Shown: piece by piece, positions 43,182-51,802 of the stretch
Layout: each line of letters begins with the position of its first letter
How positions within the stretch are numbered: the stretch's first letter is position 1
Assembly: GCA_050433985.1 (NCBI GenBank)
Contig: JBNPWE010000009.1
Span: forward strand, 62,001 to 126,000
Direction of reading: 5' to 3'
Length of the DNA stretch: 64,000 bases
Origin: JACIYW01 sp014359745
GTDB lineage: Bacteria > Pseudomonadota > Alphaproteobacteria > Rhodobacterales > Rhodobacteraceae
Notes under the pieces: model-generated
Told to the model about the DNA's origin: nothing
The model's database searches: none
Seen by the model: the letters and a program-made list of their open reading frames with translations, nothing else
Translations under genes and position numbers: made by a program

Positions 43182-44000
43182 ATGACCGGATCGCCCCAGA
43201 CGCTGACCTATGAAACCAGGGGTCGGACCGGGATCATCACCTTTACGCGCCCCGAAGTCCGGCACAGTCTGGACATCGCCATGCGCGAAGAGATCGCCGC
43301 CCTGCTGCCCGGCATCCGGGCGGATCGGAACTTGCGCTCGCTGATCGTGACCGGCAGCGGCGGCGCCTTCTGTTCCGGCGGCGATCTGAAATCCCTGAGC
43401 GAAGAGGAACGCCCCGTCGATGTGAACCGCGAACGGATCGCCAAACTGCACACATGGTTCACCGAATTGTCGAACCTGGAATTGCCGGTAATCGCGGCGG
43501 TCGATGGCCCCGCCTTTGGTGCCGGCTTCAACCTGGCGCTGGTGGCGGATTTCGTTCTGGCCACCCCCCGCGCCCGGTTCTGCGCGGTGTTCGGGCGGAT
43601 CGGCCTGGTGCCCGATCTGGGCGGCTTTTTTCTGCTGCCGCGCATCGTCGGACTGGCCCGCGCCAAGGAACTGGTGATGACCGCCCGCTCCATCTCTGCG
43701 ACCGAAGCGCAGGAGATGGGGATCGTTCTGGAAATCCATGAACCGGATTCTCTGCTGGACGCGGCCTTGGCCTTTGCCCGGCGCTTTGACACCTCGTCGC
43801 GGCTGGCCGCCGGGATGGCGAAGGTGATCCTCAATCAGGCGCTCCACACCGACCAGCGCGCGCTGGCGGATATGGAGGCGATGGCACAGACGCTGTGCCT
43901 TGCCTCCGATTACCACAAGGAAGCGGTGCAACGCTTTCTGGACAAGAAGCCCCTTGAATTCGACTGGGATAAGATGGCCGCAAGGGACGTTGCCCGATGA
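43182..44000 (+). CDS. Enoyl-CoA hydratase/isomerase family protein (PaaG-like residues)
   Basis: 272 residues, crotonase fold. Oxyanion strands GGAFCSGGDLKSL and DGPAFGAGFNLALVADF. Both classical hydratase glutamates are missing: Asn in GAGFNLAL and Gly in FGRIGLVPDLGG. The Asp in GLVPDLGG matches PaaG-type isomerases, so double-bond isomerisation is more likely than hydration (inference). GAGGAGG precedes the ATG. First gene after box C; 4-bp overlap with the next. Confidence 0.87.
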   Translation: MTGSPQTLTYETRGRTGIITFTRPEVRHSLDIAMREEIAALLPGIRADRNLRSLIVTGSGGAFCSGGDLKSLSEEERPVDVNRERIAKLHTWFTELSNLELPVIAAVDGPAFGAGFNLALVADFVLATPRARFCAVFGRIGLVPDLGGFFLLPRIVGLARAKELVMTARSISATEAQEMGIVLEIHEPDSLLDAALAFARRFDTSSRLAAGMAKVILNQALHTDQRALADMEAMAQTLCLASDYHKEAVQRFLDKKPLEFDWDKMAARDVAR

Positions 44001-45160
44001 TGCCGCGCAAACAGCATACCGCCCGCATCACCGGTGTCGCCGATACCGCGATGGGCGAATTGCCCGGCTCGACCGCACTGGGCCTGCACGCCGAAGCCAC
44101 CAACGCCGCGCTGAAGGATGCGGGGCTGACCGCGCAGGATATTGATGGCGTGCTATGCGGCTATTCAATGACCGTGCCGCACCTGATGCTGAGTTCTGTC
44201 TTCAGCGAATATTACGGGCTCAGCCCCAGCTTCAACACCGCGATTCAGGCGGGCGGGGCGACCGCCTGCATCATGCTGGCCAATGCCGTGGCGCTGGTGG
44301 AATCCGGGGCTTGCCGCCATGTTCTATGTGTCACCGGCGACAATCGCCTGACCGGCATGACCCGAGACGGGGCGGTGGCGGCATTGGCCACCGTGGGCCA
44401 TCCCGAATTCGAACAGCCCTATGGCATGTCGGTTCCGGCGTCTTATGCGCTGGTGGCGCAGGCCTATCTGCACCGTTACGGCATTAGCCGGGACGAACTG
44501 TCGGCCATCGCCGTATCGGTCCGCAACCACGCGGCCCTTCACCCCAAGGCCACCAGGCGCGATCCGCTCACGCTGGAGGATGTCGGCAACAGCCGCATCA
44601 TCGCCTCGCCCCTGCGCTTGCTGGATTGCTGCCTGATTTCGGATGGCGGGGCAGCGGTGATCGTCAGCGCGGCGGACGCGGCGCGCGATACCCGCAAACC
44701 GGTGCGGGTTCTGGGCAGCGGGCAGGGCCATACTCATGAACATATCATGGCCGCCCCGTCGCTTACGGATTTCGGCTGCAAGACCTCCTCGGCCCTGGCC
44801 TTTGCCCAGGCGGATGTGACGGCGCAAGACATCGACGTGGCCGAGATTTACGACAGTTTCACCATCACCCTGCTGGCGGAGCTGGAATCCATCGGGTTCT
44901 TTGAAAAGGGCGAGGCCGGCAAAGCAGCATTGGCGGGCGATCTTTCTTTGGGCGGACGCCTGCCCACCAACACCCATGGCGGATTGATGAGTTATGGACA
45001 TTCCGGGGCAGCCGGCGGTGCCTTCCATATCGTCGAAGCCGTCCACCAGTTGCGCGCCGAGGCAGACGCCCGCCAGGTGCCGGGGGCGCAACTGTCCTTC
45101 GTGCATGGCGACGGCGGCATCCTGTCGGCGCATTGCAGTCTCGTACTGGGAAAGGAGTGA
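43997..45160 (+). CDS. Thiolase-fold (SCP2/Ltp2-like) protein, probable acyl-CoA retro-aldolase subunit
   Basis: 387 residues. Thiolase fold with the late NTHGGLMSYGHSGAAGG loop and AEIYDSFTITLLAELE. The nucleophilic cysteine is replaced (FNTAIQAGGATACIM) and the second thiolase cysteine is missing (VHGDGGILSAH), so thiolysis is unlikely. This pattern and the DUF35 gene next to it match Ltp2-type aldolases, which cleave tertiary beta-hydroxyacyl-CoA to a ketone and an acyl-CoA. Function is by analogy. Next gene starts 5 bases after its stop. Confidence 0.82.
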   Translation: MMPRKQHTARITGVADTAMGELPGSTALGLHAEATNAALKDAGLTAQDIDGVLCGYSMTVPHLMLSSVFSEYYGLSPSFNTAIQAGGATACIMLANAVALVESGACRHVLCVTGDNRLTGMTRDGAVAALATVGHPEFEQPYGMSVPASYALVAQAYLHRYGISRDELSAIAVSVRNHAALHPKATRRDPLTLEDVGNSRIIASPLRLLDCCLISDGGAAVIVSAADAARDTRKPVRVLGSGQGHTHEHIMAAPSLTDFGCKTSSALAFAQADVTAQDIDVAEIYDSFTITLLAELESIGFFEKGEAGKAALAGDLSLGGRLPTNTHGGLMSYGHSGAAGGAFHIVEAVHQLRAEADARQVPGAQLSFVHGDGGILSAHCSLVLGKE

Positions 45161-45165
45161 CGCGA

Positions 45166-45573
45166 ATGGATCTGCCCATCCCCAGGCCGAACGCCGATAC
45201 CCGCCCCTATTGGGAGGCCGCGCAGCAAGACAGGCTGGTGCTTCAGCACTGCGCCGCGTGTGGCGCCCCGCAGGCCATCCCGCGCAGCTATTGCGGCGCC
45301 TGTCATTCCGCGGATCTGAACTGGCGCGAAAGCAGCGGGCGCGGCAAGATCGCCAGCTTTTCGGTCGTCCACCGCGCCCCGACCAAGGCGTTCCGGGATC
45401 ATCTGCCCTATGTGCTGGCCCTTGTGGATATGGCCGAAGGCGTGCGGCTTATGCTGAACGTGATCGGTGACGACCGGCTGGACACGCAGATCGGTGATCC
45501 GGTGCGGATCGTGTTCGAGCCGCGCGGTGCCGACGGGTTCAAGATGCCTCAGGCCCAAAGGAGCCGCGCATGA
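45166..45573 (+). CDS. DUF35 OB-fold/zinc-ribbon acyl-CoA-associated protein
   Basis: 135 residues from ATG 45166 behind AAAGGAGTG. An N-terminal helix leads to the rubredoxin-like zinc ribbon with two CxxC pairs (CAACGAPQ and CGACHSAD), then an OB fold (GKIASFSVVHRAPTKAF, PYVLALVDMAEGVRLMLNV). DUF35 proteins partner thiolase-fold enzymes and are required for Ltp2 aldolase activity. It overlaps the following MaoC gene by 4 bp. Confidence 0.9.
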   Translation: MDLPIPRPNADTRPYWEAAQQDRLVLQHCAACGAPQAIPRSYCGACHSADLNWRESSGRGKIASFSVVHRAPTKAFRDHLPYVLALVDMAEGVRLMLNVIGDDRLDTQIGDPVRIVFEPRGADGFKMPQAQRSRA

Positions 45574-45956
45574 TCACCTTCGACGATTTTCGACCCGGTC
45601 ACGTCTTTGGCACCGCACCCGTCACGCTCGACGACGCGCTGTTTCAGAAATGGACCGCCCTGTTCCCCGAAGATGCCGCCTGTGCGCCCGGCATGCCCGA
45701 AGGCATGACCGCAGTTCTGGTGATGAACGCCTATATGAAACTGATCGCGCCGCGCCCGCCCGGCAATGTCCATGCAAGCCAGGCCTTCACCCTGGAGTGC
45801 CTGCCGAAGCTGGGCGAGACCGTGAACACGACCATTACCTGTACGGGCAAGGAACTGCTGAAAGGCCGCCGCTGGCTCGATCTGGAAACCCGAAGCCATG
45901 ATGAAGCCGGCAATTTTCTGTTCTCCGGCGCGATGAGGTTGATATGGGCAGCGTGA
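45570..45956 (+). CDS. MaoC-like protein without the catalytic dyad
   Basis: 128 residues, hot-dog fold by the FRPGHVFGTAPVTLDDALFQ opening and the LPKLGETVNTTITCTGKELL strand. The D-x5-H dyad is absent (FPEDAACAPGMPEGM). It overlaps the next MaoC gene by 13 bp. In steroid degraders an active and an inactive MaoC protomer form one heteromeric hydratase, and this pair looks the same. Confidence 0.78.
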   Translation: MITFDDFRPGHVFGTAPVTLDDALFQKWTALFPEDAACAPGMPEGMTAVLVMNAYMKLIAPRPPGNVHASQAFTLECLPKLGETVNTTITCTGKELLKGRRWLDLETRSHDEAGNFLFSGAMRLIWAA

Positions 45957-46330
45957 ACAACCCGACGAATTCCGCGCAACACGACAACCCCATCGCGCTG
46001 GACGTAACCGCCGAAGTCATCGACAAATATGCCGCCATAACCAATGACTACAATCCGATCCATGTCGACCCGGAATTTGCCGCGACCACGCCGATGAAGG
46101 GCGTTATCGCCCACGGCACCATGTCGCTGGCGCTGATCTGGCAGGCATTGCGGCGCGACTTCGGCGCGGCACGCTGCGCCAGTGCCGCGCTGGATATCCG
46201 TTTCATCAAACCCGTGCGGATCGGCGATCGGCTGACCGTCCGGCATCACCCGAAAGAGGATGGCTCTCTGGATGTCCGGGTGGAAAACCAGGATGGCGAC
46301 CCTGTCATCAGGGGAAGCGCAAGGCTATGA
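45944..46330 (+). CDS. MaoC-like enoyl-CoA hydratase (catalytic protomer)
   Basis: 128 residues. The catalytic Asp-His dyad is present in ITNDYNPIHVDPEFA, with VIAHGTMSLALIWQALR forming the hot-dog helix and RFIKPVRIGDRLTVRHH the following strand. It should hydrate a 2-enoyl-CoA together with the preceding inactive partner. 4-bp overlap with the ADP-forming ligase. Confidence 0.88.
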   Translation: MGSVNNPTNSAQHDNPIALDVTAEVIDKYAAITNDYNPIHVDPEFAATTPMKGVIAHGTMSLALIWQALRRDFGAARCASAALDIRFIKPVRIGDRLTVRHHPKEDGSLDVRVENQDGDPVIRGSARL

Positions 46331-48510
46331 CCTGCGCGTTCAAGAATCTGGATGTTCTGCTTAACCCGCGCTCGGTCGCGGTGGTCGGGGCGTCCTCGAA
46401 CCCGATGAAGATCGGCGGGCGGCCCATCGCCTATATGAAGAAGCAGGGCTATGCTGGGAAGATCTATCCGATCAACCCGCAGGCCGGGATTGTGCAGGGG
46501 TTTCAGGCCTATCCGTCGATCGCGGCCATCGGTGCGCCGGTCGATCTGGCCATCGTGGCCACCGCCGCCGCCTCGGTCGAGGATATCCTGCGCGAGGGGA
46601 TCGCGGCCGGGATCAGGGCCTTTGTGGTCTTCTCCTCGGGTTTTGGCGAATATTCGCCAGAGGGGACCGCGATGCAGGCCCGCATCCGGCAGATGTGCGA
46701 TGAGGCCGGGGTGCTGCTGCTGGGGCCGAACTGTCTTGGTGCCATCAATATCCGCAACCATCTCATCGCCTCCTTCACCACCGCGATGGAGGATCACGCC
46801 CTCATCGAAGGCGGCTTCGGCTTTGTTTCGCAAAGCGGGGCACTGGGGGCCTATTGGCTGGATATGGTCTTTCAGCGCGGTATCGGCGTGTCGTCCTGGA
46901 TCGCCACCGGCAACGAGGCCGGAATCACCGTGTCCGATGCCATTCACCATCTGGCCCACGATCCCGACACGCGGGTGATCGGCTGTTACATCGAGGATAT
47001 CAAGGACGGCCCGGCGTTCCGCGAGGCCGCCCTGACCGCAATCGCGGCGGGCAAACCCATTGTGCTGATAAAGTCCGGCCGGTCCCGAACCGGCGCGGCG
47101 GCGGCGGCCTCGCATACCGGGGCGCTGGCGGGAGAGGACGCAAGATACCAGGCGCTGTTCGACCAGATCGGCATCGTCCGGGTCAACTCTTTGTCAGAGA
47201 TGGTGGCGGTCGCGCGGCTGATCCTGATGCAGCCGCCCGCCACCGGGCCGAATGTCGGGGTGATCAGCGTATCGGGCGGCGCGGGCGTCATGCTTGCCGA
47301 TGAACTGGACGCGGCGGGCTTTACCGTTCCGCCCTTCGATGCCGACACCCAGGCCCGGCTGAATGACGCGCTGCCCGGTTTCGTCTCTGCCAACAACCCG
47401 CTTGACGTGACTGGTGGCGTCGCGGGCGACAGCGGCATTTTCAGCCGCGTCCTCGACGCCCTCGGCACCGCTCCGGACCATGACAGTTTCGTGCTGTTCA
47501 TCGGCCTGATGGTCAGCATTTCCAAAGACCTGTCCAACAGTCTTGTCCATGCCTTCGCCAGTCGAGGCAAACAGGTGGCGGTGGTCTGGATCGGCGCCCC
47601 GGCCAGGGTGGTGAAGGAACTTGAGGCGCATGGCCTGCCGGTGTTCTCCGATATTCCCGAGGCCGTCCAGGCGATGAAAACTGCCCGGCAACTCGGCGCC
47701 GCTCGGGAAAAGGCGCAGCGCCTTCGCGGCACCCGGTGGTTCGCCCCCCTGCCTGCCGCCGACGCGCTTGAAACCCGCGCCGAAATACAGGCACAGGATT
47801 TCATCCGCGCCCATTCGGCCCTTGCCTTTCCCGAACAGGTTCTGGTCCAGACCCCGGACGAGGCGGCCGAGGCGCTGAAAACCCTCACCCCGCCCCTAGT
47901 GGTAAAGCTGCAAAGCCCCGACATGCCGCACAAGAGCGAACATGGCGGCGTCAAGCTGGGCATAGGCGACCCCGGCACATTGAAGGGCACGGTGCGCGAC
48001 ATGCTGGCTATCGCCGCCAGGAATTCCTTGCGGCTGGACGGCATTCTCATTCAGGAAATGTCGTCTGTGGTCCAGGAACTGATCGTCGGTTTCAAACGCG
48101 ACCCGTTGTTCGGCCCGCTGTTGCTGATCGGACGCGGCGGGGTCGAGGTGGAACTGCGCCCCGACAGCGTGATGGCCTATCTGCCTCTCACCCCTGACGC
48201 CGTACTGTCCATGTTGCGCGGGCTGGCCACCGCTGCGCTGTTCGAGGGCTATCGGGGAGGGGCCAAAGGCAACCTGCACGCGCTGGCCCGGTCGCTGGCC
48301 GATCTGGGCAACGCCTTTGCCGCCGACTCCTCGATCGAAGAGATCGAAATCAATCCGCTGGCCCTTACTCGCGACGGGCGCTTCATTGCACTGGATGCCT
48401 TGTCCCTGCATCGGATCGTCCCGGCGCAGGACGGGCAGGTCGGGGAGCTACCGACCCGCGTTGCGCAAGACGCCGGACTAGAGAAACCGCCCGGCCTGCA
48501 AGAGCCGTGA
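46327..48510 (+). CDS. ADP-forming acyl-CoA synthetase (acetate-CoA ligase family)
   Basis: 727 residues, three parts in the usual order: CoA-binding domain (VAVVGASSNPMKIGGRPIAY), succinyl-CoA ligase-like domain with the phosphohistidine in AASHTGALAGEDARY, and C-terminal ATP-grasp domain (VVKLQSPDMPHKSEHGGVKL, then ELIVGFKRDPLFGPLLLIGRG and EIEINPLAL). It interconverts acyl-CoA + ADP + Pi with acid + CoA + ATP, and could recover ATP from a cleavage product or activate it. Second ligase type in the island. Confidence 0.92.
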   Translation: MTCAFKNLDVLLNPRSVAVVGASSNPMKIGGRPIAYMKKQGYAGKIYPINPQAGIVQGFQAYPSIAAIGAPVDLAIVATAAASVEDILREGIAAGIRAFVVFSSGFGEYSPEGTAMQARIRQMCDEAGVLLLGPNCLGAINIRNHLIASFTTAMEDHALIEGGFGFVSQSGALGAYWLDMVFQRGIGVSSWIATGNEAGITVSDAIHHLAHDPDTRVIGCYIEDIKDGPAFREAALTAIAAGKPIVLIKSGRSRTGAAAAASHTGALAGEDARYQALFDQIGIVRVNSLSEMVAVARLILMQPPATGPNVGVISVSGGAGVMLADELDAAGFTVPPFDADTQARLNDALPGFVSANNPLDVTGGVAGDSGIFSRVLDALGTAPDHDSFVLFIGLMVSISKDLSNSLVHAFASRGKQVAVVWIGAPARVVKELEAHGLPVFSDIPEAVQAMKTARQLGAAREKAQRLRGTRWFAPLPAADALETRAEIQAQDFIRAHSALAFPEQVLVQTPDEAAEALKTLTPPLVVKLQSPDMPHKSEHGGVKLGIGDPGTLKGTVRDMLAIAARNSLRLDGILIQEMSSVVQELIVGFKRDPLFGPLLLIGRGGVEVELRPDSVMAYLPLTPDAVLSMLRGLATAALFEGYRGGAKGNLHALARSLADLGNAFAADSSIEEIEINPLALTRDGRFIALDALSLHRIVPAQDGQVGELPTRVAQDAGLEKPPGLQEP

Positions 48511-48572
48511 CATCGCATTCCGACACGACGGATCGGCGCCGGGGATCGCCCCGCGCCAATGGGGGGACAGAC

Positions 48573-50483
48573 ATGGTCAATGACGCGGTCGAATTGCCGA
48601 CCAGAGCTTTCCGGGCGGTTCCCCGTGTGATGACAACCCTCATCGCCATCGCCACGGCCGCCTTCTTCATCTACACCGCATGGTACGGCAGCTATCCCGC
48701 GCTGATCCAGCGCTCGATCCTTTTGGGTTCGGCGATGTGCCTGGTCTTTCTTGGCCTGGCGCAGCGCACCCCGCCAGACAGTCCAAAAAACAAGGCGCTG
48801 TTGCTGGTGCTCTATCTGGCCTCGCTGTGCAGCGTGGTGACGCTGGGATTTATCGTGGTGAATTTCCACGCCATTGCCGAAAGCTCGGGCTTTTTTGGCC
48901 AAACCGAGGTGGTACTGGCGACCATCATGGTGGCGACCCTCCTGTTCGCCACCTGGCTTGCCTTTGGCCCGGCGCTGCCGATCATCGCCATCTGCTTCCT
49001 TCTCTACGCTCTGTTCGGAAGGGAAATGCCTGATATCCTGTCGCACCGGGGCCTGAAATGGGGCTCTCTGGTGGCCGGAAACTACCTGACCACCAAGGGC
49101 GTGCTGGGCGTGCCGCTGGGGGTTGTGGCCGACGTTGTGCTGTACTTCCTTCTGTTCTCCTCCTTTCTGGCGGCAACCGGGGCCTCGGATACATTCGTGC
49201 GCCTGTCGCAGCTGATGGTGGGCCGGATGCGCGGCGGCCCGGCCAAGATCGCAGTGGTGGGCAGCGGGCTGCTGGGCAGTATCTCTGGCTCGGCCGTCGC
49301 CAATGTGGCGGCCAGCGGCACCTTCACCATCCCGATGATGAAACGCGCGGGTTATACGCCGCAGTTCGCCGGAGCCGTCGAAGCAGTTGCCTCTTCGGGG
49401 AGCCAGTTGATGCCGCCGGTGATGGGGGCTGCCGTGTTCATCATGGCCGACATGCTTCAGGTCGGTTACGGCACGATCATTCTGGCAGCCTTGTTCCCCG
49501 CGCTGATCTATTACCTGAACCTGTTTCTGGTTGTGGATCTGGAAGCCGGCAAGAGGGGCCTTCGGGGGCTGGATAGTTTCGATAAAGAAAAAGCCCGCGA
49601 ACTTCTGAAGGAGTCAGGATATCTTCTGGCGCCCTTGGTGGTGCTGTTCGGCATGGTCATGCTGCAGTATTCGCCCCGCTATGCCGCGCTGCTGTCGCTG
49701 GCATTGCTGCTGGGGCTCAACCTGCTGCGGCCACGCCACCGGCTGTCCTTTCGTGCCATGGTAGATGCGCTGGTCGACGGGATGACCAGCGTCGCGCCCG
49801 TGGCCGTGGCCGTGGCTGTGGCCGGTATCGTTGTGGGTGTGGTCGAAACCACCGGACTGGGGCTGAACCTGACCACGATCATGACCCAAGTGGCCGAGAA
49901 TTCTTTGCTGCTCCTGCTGGTTCTGACGATGGTCAGTTCGATCGTGCTCGGGATGGGGCTGCCAACCGTTGCCTGTTATATCATCCTTGCCCTTATCATC
50001 GCGCCGGTGATGGTGCGGCTGGGCGTGCCGCCGCTGGCCGCGCATATGTTCGTGTTCTATTTCGGAACGCTGTCCGCGATCACCCCGCCCGTTGCGCTTG
50101 CGTCTTTCACCGCCGCCGGTATCGCCGGTGCCGCGCCGCTCCAGACCTCGGTCACGTCGCTGCAAATCGCGCTGCCAGCCTTCCTGATGCCGTATATATT
50201 TGTCTATCAGCCAGGCCTGCTGTTTCAAGGCGATGTTCTGGCGCTGATGGTGCCGCTGTTAAACGCGACAATTGCGGTGGTCGGCCTTTCGGCCGCGACG
50301 GTCGGTTATTTCCGTGGTCCCGTTGGCCCATTTCGCCGTGCCCTGTTTCTGGTCGGGGCGCTAATGGCCTTTGCGCCCGACCATCTGACAGACATATTAG
50401 GCGCACTGCTGATCGCGCTATCCATCGCCATTGGCGAGTTCAGGCGGAAGATATCCGTTGTGAGTTCAACAAGGACGCAATGA
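48573..50483 (+). CDS. TRAP transporter fused small/large permease (TAXI type)
   Basis: 636 residues from ATG 48573; an in-frame GTG at 48507 would overlap the ligase stop (GTGA) but has a poorer ribosome site than the GGGGGGAC before 48573. The N-terminal ~150 residues hold the four DctQ-like helices; the rest is DctM-like with TFTIPMMKRAGYTPQFAGAV, SSGSQLMPPVMGAAVFIMAD, GMGLPTVACYIILALIIAP and PVALASFTAAGIAG. It imports an organic acid using the sodium or proton gradient, with the TAXI binding protein that follows. Confidence 0.93.
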   Translation: MVNDAVELPTRAFRAVPRVMTTLIAIATAAFFIYTAWYGSYPALIQRSILLGSAMCLVFLGLAQRTPPDSPKNKALLLVLYLASLCSVVTLGFIVVNFHAIAESSGFFGQTEVVLATIMVATLLFATWLAFGPALPIIAICFLLYALFGREMPDILSHRGLKWGSLVAGNYLTTKGVLGVPLGVVADVVLYFLLFSSFLAATGASDTFVRLSQLMVGRMRGGPAKIAVVGSGLLGSISGSAVANVAASGTFTIPMMKRAGYTPQFAGAVEAVASSGSQLMPPVMGAAVFIMADMLQVGYGTIILAALFPALIYYLNLFLVVDLEAGKRGLRGLDSFDKEKARELLKESGYLLAPLVVLFGMVMLQYSPRYAALLSLALLLGLNLLRPRHRLSFRAMVDALVDGMTSVAPVAVAVAVAGIVVGVVETTGLGLNLTTIMTQVAENSLLLLLVLTMVSSIVLGMGLPTVACYIILALIIAPVMVRLGVPPLAAHMFVFYFGTLSAITPPVALASFTAAGIAGAAPLQTSVTSLQIALPAFLMPYIFVYQPGLLFQGDVLALMVPLLNATIAVVGLSAATVGYFRGPVGPFRRALFLVGALMAFAPDHLTDILGALLIALSIAIGEFRRKISVVSSTRTQ

Positions 50484-50520
50484 AAAACACTTTTCGCCCG
50501 GCGCATAAAAGGAGGACAAG

Positions 50521-51516
50521 ATGACTGCGGAATTAAGGAAAGGTTGCCTGCGGGCTGGCCTGCTGGGGCTGGTGACAGCGTTCACGCTTGGCACAACAGC
50601 CCTGGCGCAAGACAGAACGGAACTGGGCTTTGCCACTTCGGCCAGCGGCGGTACCGGCTATATGTATGCCGTTGCCGTGGCCACCGTGGTGAATGAGGAT
50701 AGCAAGGATCTGAAAGTCACGCCCTTTCCCAGTGCGGGCGTTGTTGAAAACGACCGCCTGCTCCGCGGGGATGAAGCGCAGTTGATCCTGCACACCGGAG
50801 GAGAGGCGTATGACTCCTACCGGGGCAAGGGCCGATATCCCTCGGCCGCGACCGATCTGAGGGCGATTCTTCCGATCTATGCTTCCTTGATACAGATCGT
50901 CGTGTCGGCAGACATGGAGGCCACCAGCCCCGGAGAACTGAAAGGAAAACGCATCGGCCTAGGCGAGCCGGGCTCCTCGGCCAACACCTATGTGCGGCAG
51001 GCGCTGGAAGTCGAGGGCGTGAAGGACGGCGATTATGACGCTCGCCCCAACAGCCTGACGGAACAGGTCGCCGGAGTCCGCGATGGCAATCTCGACGTTC
51101 TGTCCACCGTGATGGGCGCAGGCGCGCCTGCGCTTCAGGATCTGGCCACCAGCCGCGATGTGCGCTGGATTTCCGTCTCGTCAGACTCGCTCCGCGCCGT
51201 GATGGAGATGAACCCACCCGGCGCGGTGGTCCCGGTCAGTATTCCGGCGGGCACCTATGCGGGACAGGATAGCGATGTCCAGACCTTCGGTGTACCGATC
51301 TGGATCATGGGGCGAGCCGATCTGCCCGACACCGCGGTGACGCAGATCCTCACCCGCTTCCTGGGAAACATGGATCGCGCGGGCGAGGTGCATCCGATCG
51401 TCAACAACACGACGAAGCAATTCGTGGCTGGCGCAACCCCTCCGGTGCCCTGGCATGAAGCAGCCCTGCCCGCGCTGAAGGAAATGGGCTATTCACCGCT
51501 ACCCTTCGAAGAATAG
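50521..51516 (+). CDS. TAXI-family TRAP transporter solute-binding protein
   Basis: 331 residues with a signal peptide cut near TTALAQDRT. TAXI signatures are LGFATSASGGTGYMYAVA and LGEPGSSANTYVRQALEVEGV. It delivers the ligand to the fused permease upstream. TAXI ligands are poorly known; the context suggests the carboxylic acid that the island degrades. AAAGGAGG precedes the ATG. The 286 bases that follow are AT-rich. Confidence 0.92.
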   Translation: MTAELRKGCLRAGLLGLVTAFTLGTTALAQDRTELGFATSASGGTGYMYAVAVATVVNEDSKDLKVTPFPSAGVVENDRLLRGDEAQLILHTGGEAYDSYRGKGRYPSAATDLRAILPIYASLIQIVVSADMEATSPGELKGKRIGLGEPGSSANTYVRQALEVEGVKDGDYDARPNSLTEQVAGVRDGNLDVLSTVMGAGAPALQDLATSRDVRWISVSSDSLRAVMEMNPPGAVVPVSIPAGTYAGQDSDVQTFGVPIWIMGRADLPDTAVTQILTRFLGNMDRAGEVHPIVNNTTKQFVAGATPPVPWHEAALPALKEMGYSPLPFEE

Positions 51517-51606
51517 GAATTGACCTAATTTCGTGAAAGCCGCTTTGGTAAAACTATTTTTGCTGGACTGCGACCAAAACCAGGGTGTTTCCAGAATTGA
51601 AACGCC

Positions 51607-51754
51607 TTGGTGCACCAAACAAGATGCCAAAAATCGCATTTTTGGTGATTGATTTGGTGTCGCAAATCTTAATAAATATAGGGTGCCGGTATTTATATCT
51701 ATTTCCATCCGTCGTCACATATGCCGCTTGTCAAGACTACCTAACAATTGTTAG
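51607..51754. promoter_or_regulatory. AT-rich regulatory spacer with three palindromes
   Basis: Between the TAXI gene and the next acyl-CoA dehydrogenase lie a perfect 12-bp palindrome TTGGTGCACCAA (51607-51618), a hairpin with arms CCAAAAAT (51627-51634) and ATTTTTGG (51638-51645), and a perfect 14-bp palindrome CTAACAATTGTTAG (51741-51754). TTTGGTG recurs at 51655. Directly repeated TATCGATTC follows near 51764 and 51774. No gene is visible. This looks like a second regulated promoter region. Confidence 0.5.
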
Positions 51755-51802
51755 TTTTTGAATTATCGATTCCTATCGATTCAAAAGGGAAAGAGGACCA
51801 CG

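Noticed and set aside
43997..45160. True acetyl-CoA acetyltransferase (thiolase)
   Set aside because: Neither active-site cysteine is present; an aldolase-type role fits better.
51627..51645. CCAAAAAT/ATTTTTGG hairpin as a terminator for the TAXI gene
   Set aside because: AU-only stem with no following T-run, more than 100 bases after the stop; more like an operator.
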